Positions 8,368 through 16,775 of a stretch of DNA of 64,000 nt are shown piece by piece; position 1 is the stretch's first letter, and each line of letters starts with the position of its first letter. Where the stretch lies: positions 56,772-120,771 of the forward strand of contig JAJPJQ010000024.1 in NCBI GenBank assembly GCA_021324155.1, in the 5' to 3' direction. The position numbers were made by a program, and so were the translations under genes. The notes beneath the pieces were generated by a model. That model did not search any database. It worked only from the letters and a program-made list of their open reading frames with translations, and had not been told where the DNA came from. The stretch is from Pseudomonadota bacterium (GTDB lineage: Bacteria; Desulfobacterota; Binatia; UBA9968).

Positions 8368-9543
8368 ATGATAGGATTTTCGTTCATGAGCGCCCCGGCA
8401 ACGATACGAATTGTCCGCGCGATCAAGGATATTCCGCGCGACGGCTGGGATCGGCTCGTCGACGGCGGGTCGCCGTTCATGCGCTGGGACTGGCTCGAGG
8501 CGCTCGAGGCGACCGGCTGCGTCGAGGAGCAGACGGGGTGGGTGCCGCAGCACCTCGTCGCCGAGCGCGGCGGCGAGATCGTCGGAGCGTGCCCGATGTA
8601 TTTGAAGCTCCACAGCATGGGCGAATTCGTCTTCGATTACGAATGGGCCGACTTCGCTCACCGGCTCGGCATCGCGTACTACCCAAAAATCCTGGTCGGC
8701 GTACCGTTCACTCCGGTGACCGGCGCGCGGTTCCTGACCGCCGGAGCCGATCGCCGGCTGTTGGTTCAGGCGATGGGCCGCGCGCTGGCGGAGATCGCGC
8801 GGCAAAATAAAATCTCCTCGGCGCACGTGAACTTCTGCCGCGAGGATGAGGCGGATGCGCTCGCCGAAGCGGGTTTCGTCCGCCGCATCGGTCTCCAGTT
8901 TCATTGGGAGAACCGCGGCTACAACTCGTTCGACGAGTATCTCGGCTCTTTCCGCAGCGACCGGCGCAATAAAATCAAGCGCGAGCGCCGCGCCATCGCC
9001 GAGCACGGCATCGCAATCCGCGTCGTCGAAGGCCAGGAAGCGACGCGCGAGCACCTGCGCACGATGTTCTCGTTGTATAAAGGCCACGTTGACAATCTTT
9101 ATTACGGGCGGCAGTACCTGACGCGCCAATTCTTCGACGAGCTCGCGCGCCGCTTCGTCCCTTATCTCTGCCTCATTTTCGCCGAGCGGAAGGGGAAGAT
9201 CATCGCGGGAACCTTCAACGTCCGCGGAGACTCGGCGCTCTACGGCCGCTACTGGGGCGCTTTCGAGGAAGAGCCGTTTTTGCACTTCAACGTCTGCTAT
9301 TACGCGGCGATCGAGCACTGCATCCGCGCGGGCCTCGACCGCTTCGAGGCCGGGGCCGGCGGCAGCTTCAAGCAGTTGCGCGGGCTCGAGCCGCAGATGA
9401 CGACCAGCATGCACTATCTCGCCGATCAGAAATTCGCCCGCGCCGTCGAGCGCCACCTAGCGCAGGAGCGCGATCTGATCCTGCAGAAACGCGCGCTGCT
9501 GCTCGAGAAAAGTCAGCTCAAGAAAGAAGCGCGCGAGGACTGA
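8368..9543 (+). CDS. GNAT-like acyltransferase of the peptidogalycan/COG3146 family
   Basis: Protein of 391 aa matching the COG3146 family, a double-GNAT fold related to FemAB-type aminoacyltransferases. Recognisable segments are the N-terminal WDRLVDGGSPFMRWDWLEALE and, near the end, YWGAFEEEPFLHFN and FEAGAGGSFKQLRGL. The function is unproven; peptidoglycan or cell-envelope acyl transfer is often suggested. A second ATG at 8386 is an alternative start. Divergent from the DUF1178 gene across 65 nt. Confidence 0.85.
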   Translation: MIGFSFMSAPATIRIVRAIKDIPRDGWDRLVDGGSPFMRWDWLEALEATGCVEEQTGWVPQHLVAERGGEIVGACPMYLKLHSMGEFVFDYEWADFAHRLGIAYYPKILVGVPFTPVTGARFLTAGADRRLLVQAMGRALAEIARQNKISSAHVNFCREDEADALAEAGFVRRIGLQFHWENRGYNSFDEYLGSFRSDRRNKIKRERRAIAEHGIAIRVVEGQEATREHLRTMFSLYKGHVDNLYYGRQYLTRQFFDELARRFVPYLCLIFAERKGKIIAGTFNVRGDSALYGRYWGAFEEEPFLHFNVCYYAAIEHCIRAGLDRFEAGAGGSFKQLRGLEPQMTTSMHYLADQKFARAVERHLAQERDLILQKRALLLEKSQLKKEARED

Positions 9544-9716
9544 AGTCCTCGATCTCCACCCGCTACTTTGATCTTGCGTTTTGTCGGCGGATCGCCGGCA
9601 GGCGGCCGTTTGCGCCGCCGATCGTCCGCCGGTGGATCTTTACGAGGCGGCTTCTTGCGGTCGGCGGGTGGATCCTTCCTGGGCGCGTTCGGATCGGCTG
9701 TGTTGCGCGGCTCCAT
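9513..9716 (-). CDS. Small K/P/D-rich repetitive protein, hypothetical
   Basis: An ORF of 67 aa dominated by Lys, Arg, Pro and Asp, with a repeated RKDPPAD-like unit at the N-terminus and more degenerate copies after it. There is no hydrophobic segment. Its 3' end overlaps the end of the convergent GNAT-like gene by 31 nt, so its C-terminus is the least certain part. It lies just downstream of the decaheme cytochrome on the same strand. It could be a disordered basic protein or a non-coding GC-rich stretch. Confidence 0.35.
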   Translation of the reverse strand: MEPRNTADPNAPRKDPPADRKKPPRKDPPADDRRRKRPPAGDPPTKRKIKVAGGDRGLQSSRASFLS

Positions 9717-9762
9717 CCATTCAGTCTAGGCCGCCCGCAGATAAACTCAATGAACGCTCGCG

Positions 9763-11790
9763 CTATTGCCTGCCTTTTAGATGCACTTTATCGACCGCGA
9801 AGTCCCGCCCGGCGCCGTGGCAGACGACGCAGCTCTCGCGGCCGCCGGCCGAAGTCTGCGCCAGCATGTGGACCTGCGCGGGCTCTTTGTTGTGGCAGCC
9901 GACGCACGCGCTCATGATCGGCGACAACATTTTCACACTGCCGTCGGCCTGCTGAATGGGTGTCGACAGGACGCCCGCGGCGAGCGGCAGCTCGTTGGCG
10001 CCTTTTTCGTGGCACTTGAGGCAATTGCGGCGGTCGCCCGGAAACCGCACGTGGCTGAAATCGACCGGCACGGGCGAATTCGCCGGACCGCCGTAGACGG
10101 TGAACGGCTCGCCCGCATTCTCTCCGGTATGAATCCGGTGGATGAGCCGCTTGTAATGGACGCTTTCCGGCGGCATCGGGCCTTTGGCGGTTTTGCGTTT
10201 CTCCGCGTCGGTGTGGTTCGCGTTGTGACACATGACGCAGAATTCGGTGTTGTTGCGCTGCTCGCCGTGCGGCTGCAGCTTCAAGTGGCACGCGTTGCAA
10301 TTTTCGGTCTTGACGGCGATCCGGCGCGGCACGGCGACTTTGTCGGTGATCGGGAAATATTTCACAACGTTGTGGCCGGCGTCGCGCTGGCTTTTTTCGA
10401 CTACGGTTCCGCCCGGACGTTTCACCTCAAATAGGCGATAGCCCTGAATCCCGACCGCGCCGGATCCCGTCGCATCCGCCGGAATCGTATAATTGAATTT
10501 ATAGGTGTGAATTCCGTTGCCCAGCGGGGTCGCTTTTCTCGCGTCCTCGGGCACCTCGATTTTGTAATCGACCGTGGGCCAGGCGAGGACGAGGCCGAGA
10601 TTGTTCATCTGCGACGCGTTGACAGGCGCGCCTTTCTTGTCTTTGAGGCTGAAGGTCACGACGGGATTCGTTCCCGGCGCGCCGCCCTCGATCTTGAGGA
10701 TGTCGAAGACGATCCCGGGTAGCTGGCTCCAGTTTCCCGGAAACGTGTGCGCGCCTACCACCGAAGGGCCGAACTCCGGCCCGTCCGGCGCGTGGCAATT
10801 GACGCAGGTTCCCTCGCGCGCGGGGCCGGGGCTGTGATTCTGGCCCGTGCGCAGATTCAGATCGTCGTGGCACGAAACGCAGCCGACGCTCGACGGCACG
10901 GTTTTCCAGAACGTCACTTTCGGACTGGAGTGGCAGGCGTAGCAGTTGCGATATTCTTTCGGAATGGTTTCCGTGACGACCGACTGCGGCGAGACCACCG
11001 TCGAGTAATCGAATACGCGCTGGTTCACGCCCACGATGAAATACGGCTTGCCGTCTTTTACACTCGGCAGATATTTGCCGCGGTGGAGCTTGTGCACGAA
11101 ATATTTGAAATCGAGATTCTCGCCGGTCTCGGGATCCGAGAGCTGTGAGGTGTGGCAAAGCGCGCAGTACCCGGTATCGCGCGCGCGGCCGCCGTGCGCG
11201 CGCAGCGGATCGTGGCATGTGTTGCAGGAAGCAGTCGCCGCAAGGTCCCAATGCGTCTGCACCTTGCCGCCGGCGGGCACGAACTCGTAGAGCGGATTGG
11301 CGGCGTAGCGGCGGTTGCCGCGCGTCAGCTCGCCGCCGACTACATGCGTCGCGCCGCGCTCGAAATTAGCCGGCAGCGCCGTCTTGAACGTATACGTATA
11401 CGCGCCCGCGCCGGTGCGGCGGAGAACGCCGGCGTCGTCGGACGACGGCTGCGAGGTCTCGGAGAGCGTCGGCTTCCGCGTCGCGCCTTTGTAGACGTAT
11501 TCTTTGCCGGCGACTCGCGAGAGAATGTAATTTTGATATCCGGGCGCGCCGTCTTTATTTGTTTTCAGCGCCGCAATCGTAAACTTGACGCTGTCCGCGT
11601 CAAGGTCGGCGAGCTCGAGCGGCTTTCCCTTCGCGTCGGTGATTTTGAATGTAACGACGGGCCGCCGGTCGCCGGGAATCGCGACGCTCGTGATCTCCGA
11701 CTTCAGCCCGCCTTCGCCGTTCGATTGCGCTAGTGCCGGCGTCGCCGTGAATGCGAGAAGCGACGCCAATACAGTACTGCGGAGCAGCAT
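9763..11790 (-). CDS. OmcA/MtrC-family decaheme c-type cytochrome
   Basis: Multiheme cytochrome of 675 aa with a Sec signal peptide (cleavage after about Ala21). Exactly ten CXXCH motifs lie in two groups of five: Cys189, 209, 283, 304, 329, then Cys498, 518, 590, 629, 654. The regions before each group are heme-free and beta-rich, matching the MtrC/OmcA order of split barrel, pentaheme, split barrel, pentaheme. The family carries electrons across or outside the outer membrane to minerals or other acceptors. Odd points: no lipobox, and no MtrA-like cytochrome or MtrB-like porin in the window. The start has GGGAGG about 8 nt upstream and a plausible promoter. Confidence 0.93.
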   Translation of the reverse strand: MLLRSTVLASLLAFTATPALAQSNGEGGLKSEITSVAIPGDRRPVVTFKITDAKGKPLELADLDADSVKFTIAALKTNKDGAPGYQNYILSRVAGKEYVYKGATRKPTLSETSQPSSDDAGVLRRTGAGAYTYTFKTALPANFERGATHVVGGELTRGNRRYAANPLYEFVPAGGKVQTHWDLAATASCNTCHDPLRAHGGRARDTGYCALCHTSQLSDPETGENLDFKYFVHKLHRGKYLPSVKDGKPYFIVGVNQRVFDYSTVVSPQSVVTETIPKEYRNCYACHSSPKVTFWKTVPSSVGCVSCHDDLNLRTGQNHSPGPAREGTCVNCHAPDGPEFGPSVVGAHTFPGNWSQLPGIVFDILKIEGGAPGTNPVVTFSLKDKKGAPVNASQMNNLGLVLAWPTVDYKIEVPEDARKATPLGNGIHTYKFNYTIPADATGSGAVGIQGYRLFEVKRPGGTVVEKSQRDAGHNVVKYFPITDKVAVPRRIAVKTENCNACHLKLQPHGEQRNNTEFCVMCHNANHTDAEKRKTAKGPMPPESVHYKRLIHRIHTGENAGEPFTVYGGPANSPVPVDFSHVRFPGDRRNCLKCHEKGANELPLAAGVLSTPIQQADGSVKMLSPIMSACVGCHNKEPAQVHMLAQTSAGGRESCVVCHGAGRDFAVDKVHLKGRQ

Positions 11791-11867
11791 CCAAGCCTCC
11801 CGATGGTCTTAAGATTTAGCCGAACTCACAGCCCTTGAATGCTCGAAGCTATCGATAATAAGGGCAG

Positions 11868-11896
11868 GTTTTAGTCCGGGACCCGGCGCTTGTCAA
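11868..11896 (-). promoter_or_regulatory. Sigma70-like promoter of the decaheme cytochrome
   Basis: On the minus strand TTGACA (11891-11896) is followed by a 17-nt spacer and TAAAAC (11868-11873). This leaves a leader of about 70 nt before the ATG at 11790. The -35 is perfect and the -10 matches at four of six positions. Confidence 0.5.
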
Positions 11897-11943
11897 TCGC
11901 CAAAAACATAGGCTCATTGCGGGCGTCTATCGAGGAAACTTCC

Positions 11944-11972
11944 TTGACAGGTAAAGGGGTTTCCTTTAAGTT
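11944..11972 (+). promoter_or_regulatory. Candidate promoter of the ABC-pur operon
   Basis: TTGACA at 11944-11949, a 17-nt spacer and TAAGTT at 11967-11972, about 30 nt before the TTG start of the permease gene. The -10 is weak. Confidence 0.35.
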
Positions 11973-12001
11973 CGTTTGACATCCTCCACCCGAGAACAAG
12001 C

Positions 12002-12778
12002 TTGAAACTATCCCTCAAGGATATCGCCGAGCCGGTGCTGTTTTTCCTGGCGCTGCTCGTGGTGTGGGAAGTGTTAGTGAAGTTTGCGCGCGTTCCCTCG
12101 TTTATTCTCCCGCCGCCGAAAGACCTGTACCATGCGTTTACCGCGAAATTCTTCATTCTCGGACACCACTCTCTCATCACTTTCGCCGAAGCGGTGGGCG
12201 GATTCGCTCTTTCGCTCGTTCTCGGCGTCGCATTTGCGATCGCCGTCGTCTATTCGCGCCATCTCCACAATACGATTTATCCGCTCATCGTGATTCTGTA
12301 CGCGATGCCGAAAAGCGCGTTCGCGCCCTTGATGGTTATCTGGATCGGCTACGGATTGTTTTCGAAAATCGCGATCGCATTTCTCGTCGCCTTCTTCCCG
12401 ATCGTCGTCAACACCGTCGTCGGCCTGAAAGAGGTCGAGCCCGAGCTGATCGATCTGGCACGCATCAACCGCGGTTCGGCTTGGGGCGTGTTCAAGAAAA
12501 TTCGGCTGCCGAACGCACTCCCGTACCTCTTCGCCGGCGTCAAAGTCGCGCTCGTACTCTCCGTCACCGGCGCGATCGTCGCCGAGTTCGTCGCCGCGAA
12601 CGAAGGGCTCGGCTATCTCGTACTGCAGGCGAATTACAGTCTGGATACGGCCTTCGCGCTCGTGATTCTGCTGATTCTCGCGCTGCTCTCGCTTTTATTG
12701 TTTGCCGTGGTGGAGATGCTGCAGAGAAAGTGGATTCCGTGGAGCGCCGAGGTGCGGCAGATCGAAGGCTCGTTTTGA
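12002..12778 (+). CDS. ABC transporter permease, SsuC/TauC type
   Basis: Inner-membrane permease of 258 aa with about six hydrophobic segments and the EAA-type loop typical of BPD_transp_1 proteins (ELIDLARINRGSAWGVFKKI). It starts at TTG 12002 with only a weak purine-rich stretch upstream; KLSLKDIAEPVLFF matches family N-termini. First gene of an operon with a binding protein and ATPase, so the importer is complete. The family carries sulfonates, taurine, nitrate, or thiamine pyrimidine precursors; the substrate is not decided by sequence. Confidence 0.9.
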   Translation: MKLSLKDIAEPVLFFLALLVVWEVLVKFARVPSFILPPPKDLYHAFTAKFFILGHHSLITFAEAVGGFALSLVLGVAFAIAVVYSRHLHNTIYPLIVILYAMPKSAFAPLMVIWIGYGLFSKIAIAFLVAFFPIVVNTVVGLKEVEPELIDLARINRGSAWGVFKKIRLPNALPYLFAGVKVALVLSVTGAIVAEFVAANEGLGYLVLQANYSLDTAFALVILLILALLSLLLFAVVEMLQRKWIPWSAEVRQIEGSF

Positions 12779-12789
12779 CGGAGGGTGTC

Positions 12790-13794
12790 ATGAAGGCGAG
12801 ATTAATTGCGTCTCTGTTCGCCATAGCGTTGATCGCAGTAGCGCCGTTGCACGCCGCCGCCGCGGAAAAGGGCGCGATGACGCCGGCGACAGTCAAGCTC
12901 GATTTCATTCTCGGTGGCAAGCACGCGCCGTGGTTCGTTGCCGCGGAGAAGGGCTTCTACGCCAAGCGCGGCTTAAATGTTAACATCCAGGCCGGCACCG
13001 GATCGGCAGACACTATAAAGGCGGTCGCGGCCGGGCTGGCCGATTTCGGCTATGCCGACCTGACGACGACGATCGTCGCGCGCTCGCGCGGCAGCCAGGT
13101 CCAGGCGGTTGCCCAGCTCGGTTACGTTGCGACCACGATCCTCTGGCGCGACGACTCGCCGATCAAAACTCTCAAAGACCTCGAGGGCAAATCGTTCGCG
13201 ATCAGCCCCGGCCAGGCGCAGTGGTATCTCATGCCGGCTTTTAGCCGGATCAACAACATCGATTACAAATCGATCAAAATTCAGGAGACCGCGCCGGCGC
13301 TGCAGCCCGCGGCGCTCGTCGCAAAGAAAGTCGATTTTATTTTGATGTTCCGCGCCTCGAACGACGAGGTCGCCGAGATGGCCGCGGCGAAGCAGGGCAT
13401 GAAGTTGAAGCGCGTGTATCTGAAGGACAACGGCCTCGATATCTACGGCAGCTCGCTGATCGTCAAGGAAGACGACATCAAGCGCCGGCCCGACTTTGTT
13501 CGCGCTTACGTAGAGGGGACGATGGAAGGGCTCCGTTACGTGCGCGATCATCAGGACGAGGCGCTCGCGATTCTGCTCAAGCAGAAGCCCGAGCTCGACC
13601 GCGAGCTCATGCGCGTGCAGCTGAAAAACGGAGTGGAGGAAATATTTTTTCCGCCGGAGTCGCTGCAGTCGGGGCTGGGCTACATGAAGCCCGACATCAT
13701 GGACAAAACGGTCAAAATCACCAACGAATTTTTCGACGTCGGCAGGAAAGTCACCGTCGACGAAGTGTACACCAATCAATTCGTCAAGAAATAG
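12790..13794 (+). CDS. ABC transporter substrate-binding protein, NMT1/THI5-like
   Basis: Periplasmic binding protein of 334 aa. ATG 12790 follows ACGGAGGG and is 12 nt after the permease stop. Signal peptide of about 24 residues ending in HAAAA. The THI5/NMT1 fold is recognisable from LDFILGGKHAPWFVAAEKGFYAKRG at the start (quoted in part; residues about 33-57) and from an EIFFPPE-containing C-terminal part. Members bind riboflavin, formylaminopyrimidine, sulfonates and others. The placement directly before purM raises the possibility of a pyrimidine/thiamine-related ligand, as inference only. Confidence 0.9.
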   Translation: MKARLIASLFAIALIAVAPLHAAAAEKGAMTPATVKLDFILGGKHAPWFVAAEKGFYAKRGLNVNIQAGTGSADTIKAVAAGLADFGYADLTTTIVARSRGSQVQAVAQLGYVATTILWRDDSPIKTLKDLEGKSFAISPGQAQWYLMPAFSRINNIDYKSIKIQETAPALQPAALVAKKVDFILMFRASNDEVAEMAAAKQGMKLKRVYLKDNGLDIYGSSLIVKEDDIKRRPDFVRAYVEGTMEGLRYVRDHQDEALAILLKQKPELDRELMRVQLKNGVEEIFFPPESLQSGLGYMKPDIMDKTVKITNEFFDVGRKVTVDEVYTNQFVKK

Positions 13795-13798
13795 CGAC

Positions 13799-14587
13799 GT
13801 GGCGCCGCTCATCGCCGTCGAGGAAGTCGACAAAACGTTCGAAAGCGGCGCGCACGGCGTCCGGGCTCTCGACCGAGTCTCTTTCGATATCGAAGAAGGC
13901 AGTTTCGTGTCGCTCGTCGGGCCGTCCGGATGCGGCAAGAGCACGCTGCTGAAAATAATTTCCGGCCTGATTCCCGCCAGTCGAGGAGCGGTTCGCGTTG
14001 GAGGCCGACTCGTCGACGGGCCGCTGGCCAACGTCGGAATGGTTTTTCAGGCGCCGGTGCTACTGAAATGGCGCACCGTCGCCGAAAACGTCATGCTTCC
14101 GGTGGAATTCGCCGGCCGCAATCCGAGGGATTACGAGGATAAGGCGCGCTCGCTTCTCGCGCTCGTCGGCCTCGAGGATTTTTACGACGAGGCGCCTTAT
14201 CGGCTCTCCGGCGGCATGCAGCAGCGCGTCTCGCTCTGTCGCGCTCTGGTCACCGATCCCGGCATCCTGTTGATGGACGAGCCGTTCGGAGCGCTCGACG
14301 CGATGACGCGCGAGGAGCTCGATCTGGAGCTGCTAAGAATCTGGGGCGAGAAAAAAATGACGGTTGTTTTCGTGACACACAACATTCAAGAGGCCGTGTT
14401 GCTCTCCGATACCGTCGTCGTCATGTCGGCGCGGCCGGGACGCGTGCTCGAGCGTCTGCCGATCGCTCTCGAACGTCCGCGAACGATCGAGATGACGAGC
14501 GGCGCAGAATTCGGCCGATACGGGCTGGTGATCCGCGCGATGCTCGGGCGATCCGCGGCGAACCCGCCGGTGAAATTGTCGGCGTAA
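13799..14587 (+). CDS. ABC transporter ATP-binding protein, SsuB/TauB type
   Basis: ATPase of 262 aa with GTG start at 13799. Walker A is GPSGCGKST (about residues 41-49), the Q-loop is [11 protein letters not shown], the signature is LSGGMQQR, Walker B is [12 protein letters not shown], and the H-loop is VTHNIQEA. Complete and expected to be active. It energises the permease upstream. Only 7 nt separate it from purM, so the importer and purine genes appear to share a transcript. Confidence 0.93.
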   Translation: MAPLIAVEEVDKTFESGAHGVRALDRVSFDIEEGSFVSLVGPSGCGKSTLLKIISGLIPASRGAVRVGGRLVDGPLANVGMVFQAPVLLKWRTVAENVMLPVEFAGRNPRDYEDKARSLLALVGLEDFYDEAPYRLSGGMQQRVSLCRALVTDPGILLMDEPFGALDAMTREELDLELLRIWGEKKMTVVFVTHNIQEAVLLSDTVVVMSARPGRVLERLPIALERPRTIEMTSGAEFGRYGLVIRAMLGRSAANPPVKLSA

Positions 14588-14594
14588 CATTTCG

Positions 14595-15635
14595 ATGGCG
14601 CGCAAACGCATTACCTACAAGGGCGCCGGAGTCGACATCGCCGCCGGCGATCGGCTGGTGCGGCGTATCCGCGGCGCGGCGCTCAAGACCGCGCGCCCCG
14701 GACTGCTCGCCGGCGTCGGCGGCTTCAGCGGGCTCTTCGACGTCAAGACGTTGAAGTACCGCCATCCGGTGCTCGTCTCGTCGACCGACGGCGTCGGGAC
14801 AAAGCTCAAGATCGCATTCATGACCGGCATTCACGACACGATCGGCATCGACCTCGTCGCCATGAGCGTGAACGATATCCTGACGCAAAGCGCCGAGCCG
14901 ATTTTCTTCCTCGATTACTTCGTCTGCGGCAGGCTCGACGTCGGCGTTGCCGACAAAGTTATTCGCGGCGTCGCCGATGGCTGCATCCAGGCGGGCTGCG
15001 TCCTGATCGGCGGCGAGACGGCGGAGCACCCCGGCGATTTTCCCGGCGGCGAATACGATCTCGCGGGCTTCGCCGTCGGCGTCGTCGAGCGCGAGCAGAT
15101 TCCCGATCCCAAGGCGATCGCGCCCGGCGACGCGCTCATCGGCCTCGCCTCGACCGGCCTCCACAGCAACGGCTACTCGCTCGCGCGAAAAGTCCTGCTC
15201 GACGTCCAAGGGCTACGCCTAGAGGACCGCATCGCCGAGCTCGGGCGCACGCTCGGCGAGGAGATGCTCGAGCCGACGCGTATCTACGTCAAGCTCGTGC
15301 GCGCGCTCTTGCGCGACTACCGCATCAAGGGGATGGCGCACATCACCGGCGGCGGGATTCCGGGAAATCTGCCGCGCGTGCTGCCGGAAGGGCGGCGCGC
15401 TTTCATCCGCCGGAAAACCTGGACGGTGCCGCCGATCTTCGAGCTTATTCAACGATTCGGAAGGGTGACGCAGCTCGAGATGGATCGGACGTTCAACAAC
15501 GGAATCGGCATGATTCTCGTGGTCGGCAAAGACGACGTGTCGGGCGTCGAAAGCGCGCTAAAGAAAATGGGCGAGCGCTACGCAATGATCGGCGAGATCA
15601 GGAAAGGAGCACGGGGGGCGCAACTCGTCTCTTGA
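14595..15635 (+). CDS. purM: Phosphoribosylformylglycinamidine cyclo-ligase
   Basis: PurM (AIR synthetase) of 346 aa, the normal length. It converts FGAM plus ATP to aminoimidazole ribotide, step five of IMP synthesis and the branch point to the thiamine pyrimidine. Recognisable are YKGAGVDIAAGDRLV, GGFSGLFD, the SSTDGVGTKLK nucleotide-loop segment, GGETAEHPGDF, and the C-terminal HITGGGIPGNLPRVLP. Cytoplasmic dimer. Followed after 7 nt by purN, the common bacterial order. Confidence 0.96.
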   Translation: MARKRITYKGAGVDIAAGDRLVRRIRGAALKTARPGLLAGVGGFSGLFDVKTLKYRHPVLVSSTDGVGTKLKIAFMTGIHDTIGIDLVAMSVNDILTQSAEPIFFLDYFVCGRLDVGVADKVIRGVADGCIQAGCVLIGGETAEHPGDFPGGEYDLAGFAVGVVEREQIPDPKAIAPGDALIGLASTGLHSNGYSLARKVLLDVQGLRLEDRIAELGRTLGEEMLEPTRIYVKLVRALLRDYRIKGMAHITGGGIPGNLPRVLPEGRRAFIRRKTWTVPPIFELIQRFGRVTQLEMDRTFNNGIGMILVVGKDDVSGVESALKKMGERYAMIGEIRKGARGAQLVS

Positions 15636-15642
15636 AAATGCA

Positions 15643-16308
15643 ATGAAGCGGCAGGTGCCTTTAGGCGTGCTGATTTCCGGCGGCGGCACGAATCTCCAGT
15701 CGATCATCGATGCGATCGAAGCGAAGCGGCTCGACGCCGTCGTCCGGGTCGTGATCAGCAACAAAGAGAGCGCCTACGGCCTGGTGCGCGCCAAAAACCA
15801 CGGCATTCCGACCGAGGTCCTCGACCACAAGCAATTTTCCAGCCGGGAGGCGTACGACGAAGCGATCGTCAAGCTGCTCCACGCGCGCGGCGTCGAACTC
15901 GTCATTCTCGCCGGCTTCATGCGGCTGCTTTCGCCGGTGCTGGTGAAGGCCTATTCGAACCGGATCATGAATATTCATCCCGCGCTGCTGCCGGCTTTTC
16001 CCGGACTGCACGGCCAGAAGCAGGCGGTGGAATACGGCGTGCGCTTCGCGGGCTGCACGGTGCATTTCGTCAACGAAGAATGCGATCAGGGGCCGATCAT
16101 CATTCAGGCCATCGTGCCCGCCTATCCCGACGACACCGAGGAAACGCTCGCGGCGCGCATCTTGAAACAAGAGCACCGGATATACCCGCGCGCTATTCAG
16201 CTTTACAGCGAGGGAAGGCTGCGCGTGGAAGGACGAAAGGTCCTTGTCCACGGTGTGGAAAAAGACGATGCGGCCGCTCTGATGAATCCGCCGGAAGGCA
16301 AGCGATGA
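15643..16308 (+). CDS. purN: Phosphoribosylglycinamide formyltransferase
   Basis: PurN (GAR transformylase) of 221 aa. It transfers the formyl group of 10-formyl-THF to GAR in step three of purine synthesis. Seen: SGGGTNLQSI near the start for GAR-phosphate binding, the catalytic Asn-x-His in NIHPALLPAFPG, and the catalytic Asp in CDQGPIIIQ. The stop overlaps the DUF523 start in ATGA. Slightly longer at the C-terminus than E. coli PurN. Confidence 0.96.
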   Translation: MKRQVPLGVLISGGGTNLQSIIDAIEAKRLDAVVRVVISNKESAYGLVRAKNHGIPTEVLDHKQFSSREAYDEAIVKLLHARGVELVILAGFMRLLSPVLVKAYSNRIMNIHPALLPAFPGLHGQKQAVEYGVRFAGCTVHFVNEECDQGPIIIQAIVPAYPDDTEETLAARILKQEHRIYPRAIQLYSEGRLRVEGRKVLVHGVEKDDAAALMNPPEGKR

Positions 16309-16775
16309 AGCGGACTACGGTCGTCGTCTCCGCGTGTCTCGTCGGCAAGCGTTGCCGTTACAACGGCGAGCACCGAGCTCACGCCGGCGTTCTGCGCTAT
16401 TTGAAAGGCAAAAAGTACGTCGCTGTGTGCCCGGAGAAACTCGCGGGCTGGGGTGTGCCGCGGCCGCCGGTCGAATTCAGCGGCGGTGGAGCGCGAGAAG
16501 CGGTCGCGGGACAGGCGTCGGTCGTCGACAACCGCGGCCGCGATCGAACCGCGAGCCTCTTGCGAGGCGCGCGACGTGCTCTCCGACGCGCGCTGGCATC
16601 GCAGGCGACGGAAGCGATCCTCAAAGAAAAGAGCCCATCGTGCGGAGTGCGGAGAGTCTACCGCGAGGGGCGCATCGTGCGCGGCGGCGGTGTCTTCACC
16701 TTTTGGCTCAGGCGCCGCGGCATCGCGGTGCGGTCGGAAGACAGTTTCAGCGGCAGGGGAGCGACGCGGTCGTGA
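16305..16775 (+). CDS. DUF523 family protein
   Basis: Protein of 156 aa starting at ATG 16305, overlapping the purN stop. DUF523 hallmarks are present: an N-terminal VSACLVGKRCRYNG with two conserved Cys, CPEKLAGWGVPRPP, and KSPSCGV near residue 113. The conserved Cys set suggests a metal or thiol site; a desulfidase-type activity is known for a related domain, but function here is unknown. Its stop overlaps the GTG of the next gene in GTGA, so translation is probably coupled. Confidence 0.88.
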   Translation: MKRTTVVVSACLVGKRCRYNGEHRAHAGVLRYLKGKKYVAVCPEKLAGWGVPRPPVEFSGGGAREAVAGQASVVDNRGRDRTASLLRGARRALRRALASQATEAILKEKSPSCGVRRVYREGRIVRGGGVFTFWLRRRGIAVRSEDSFSGRGATRS

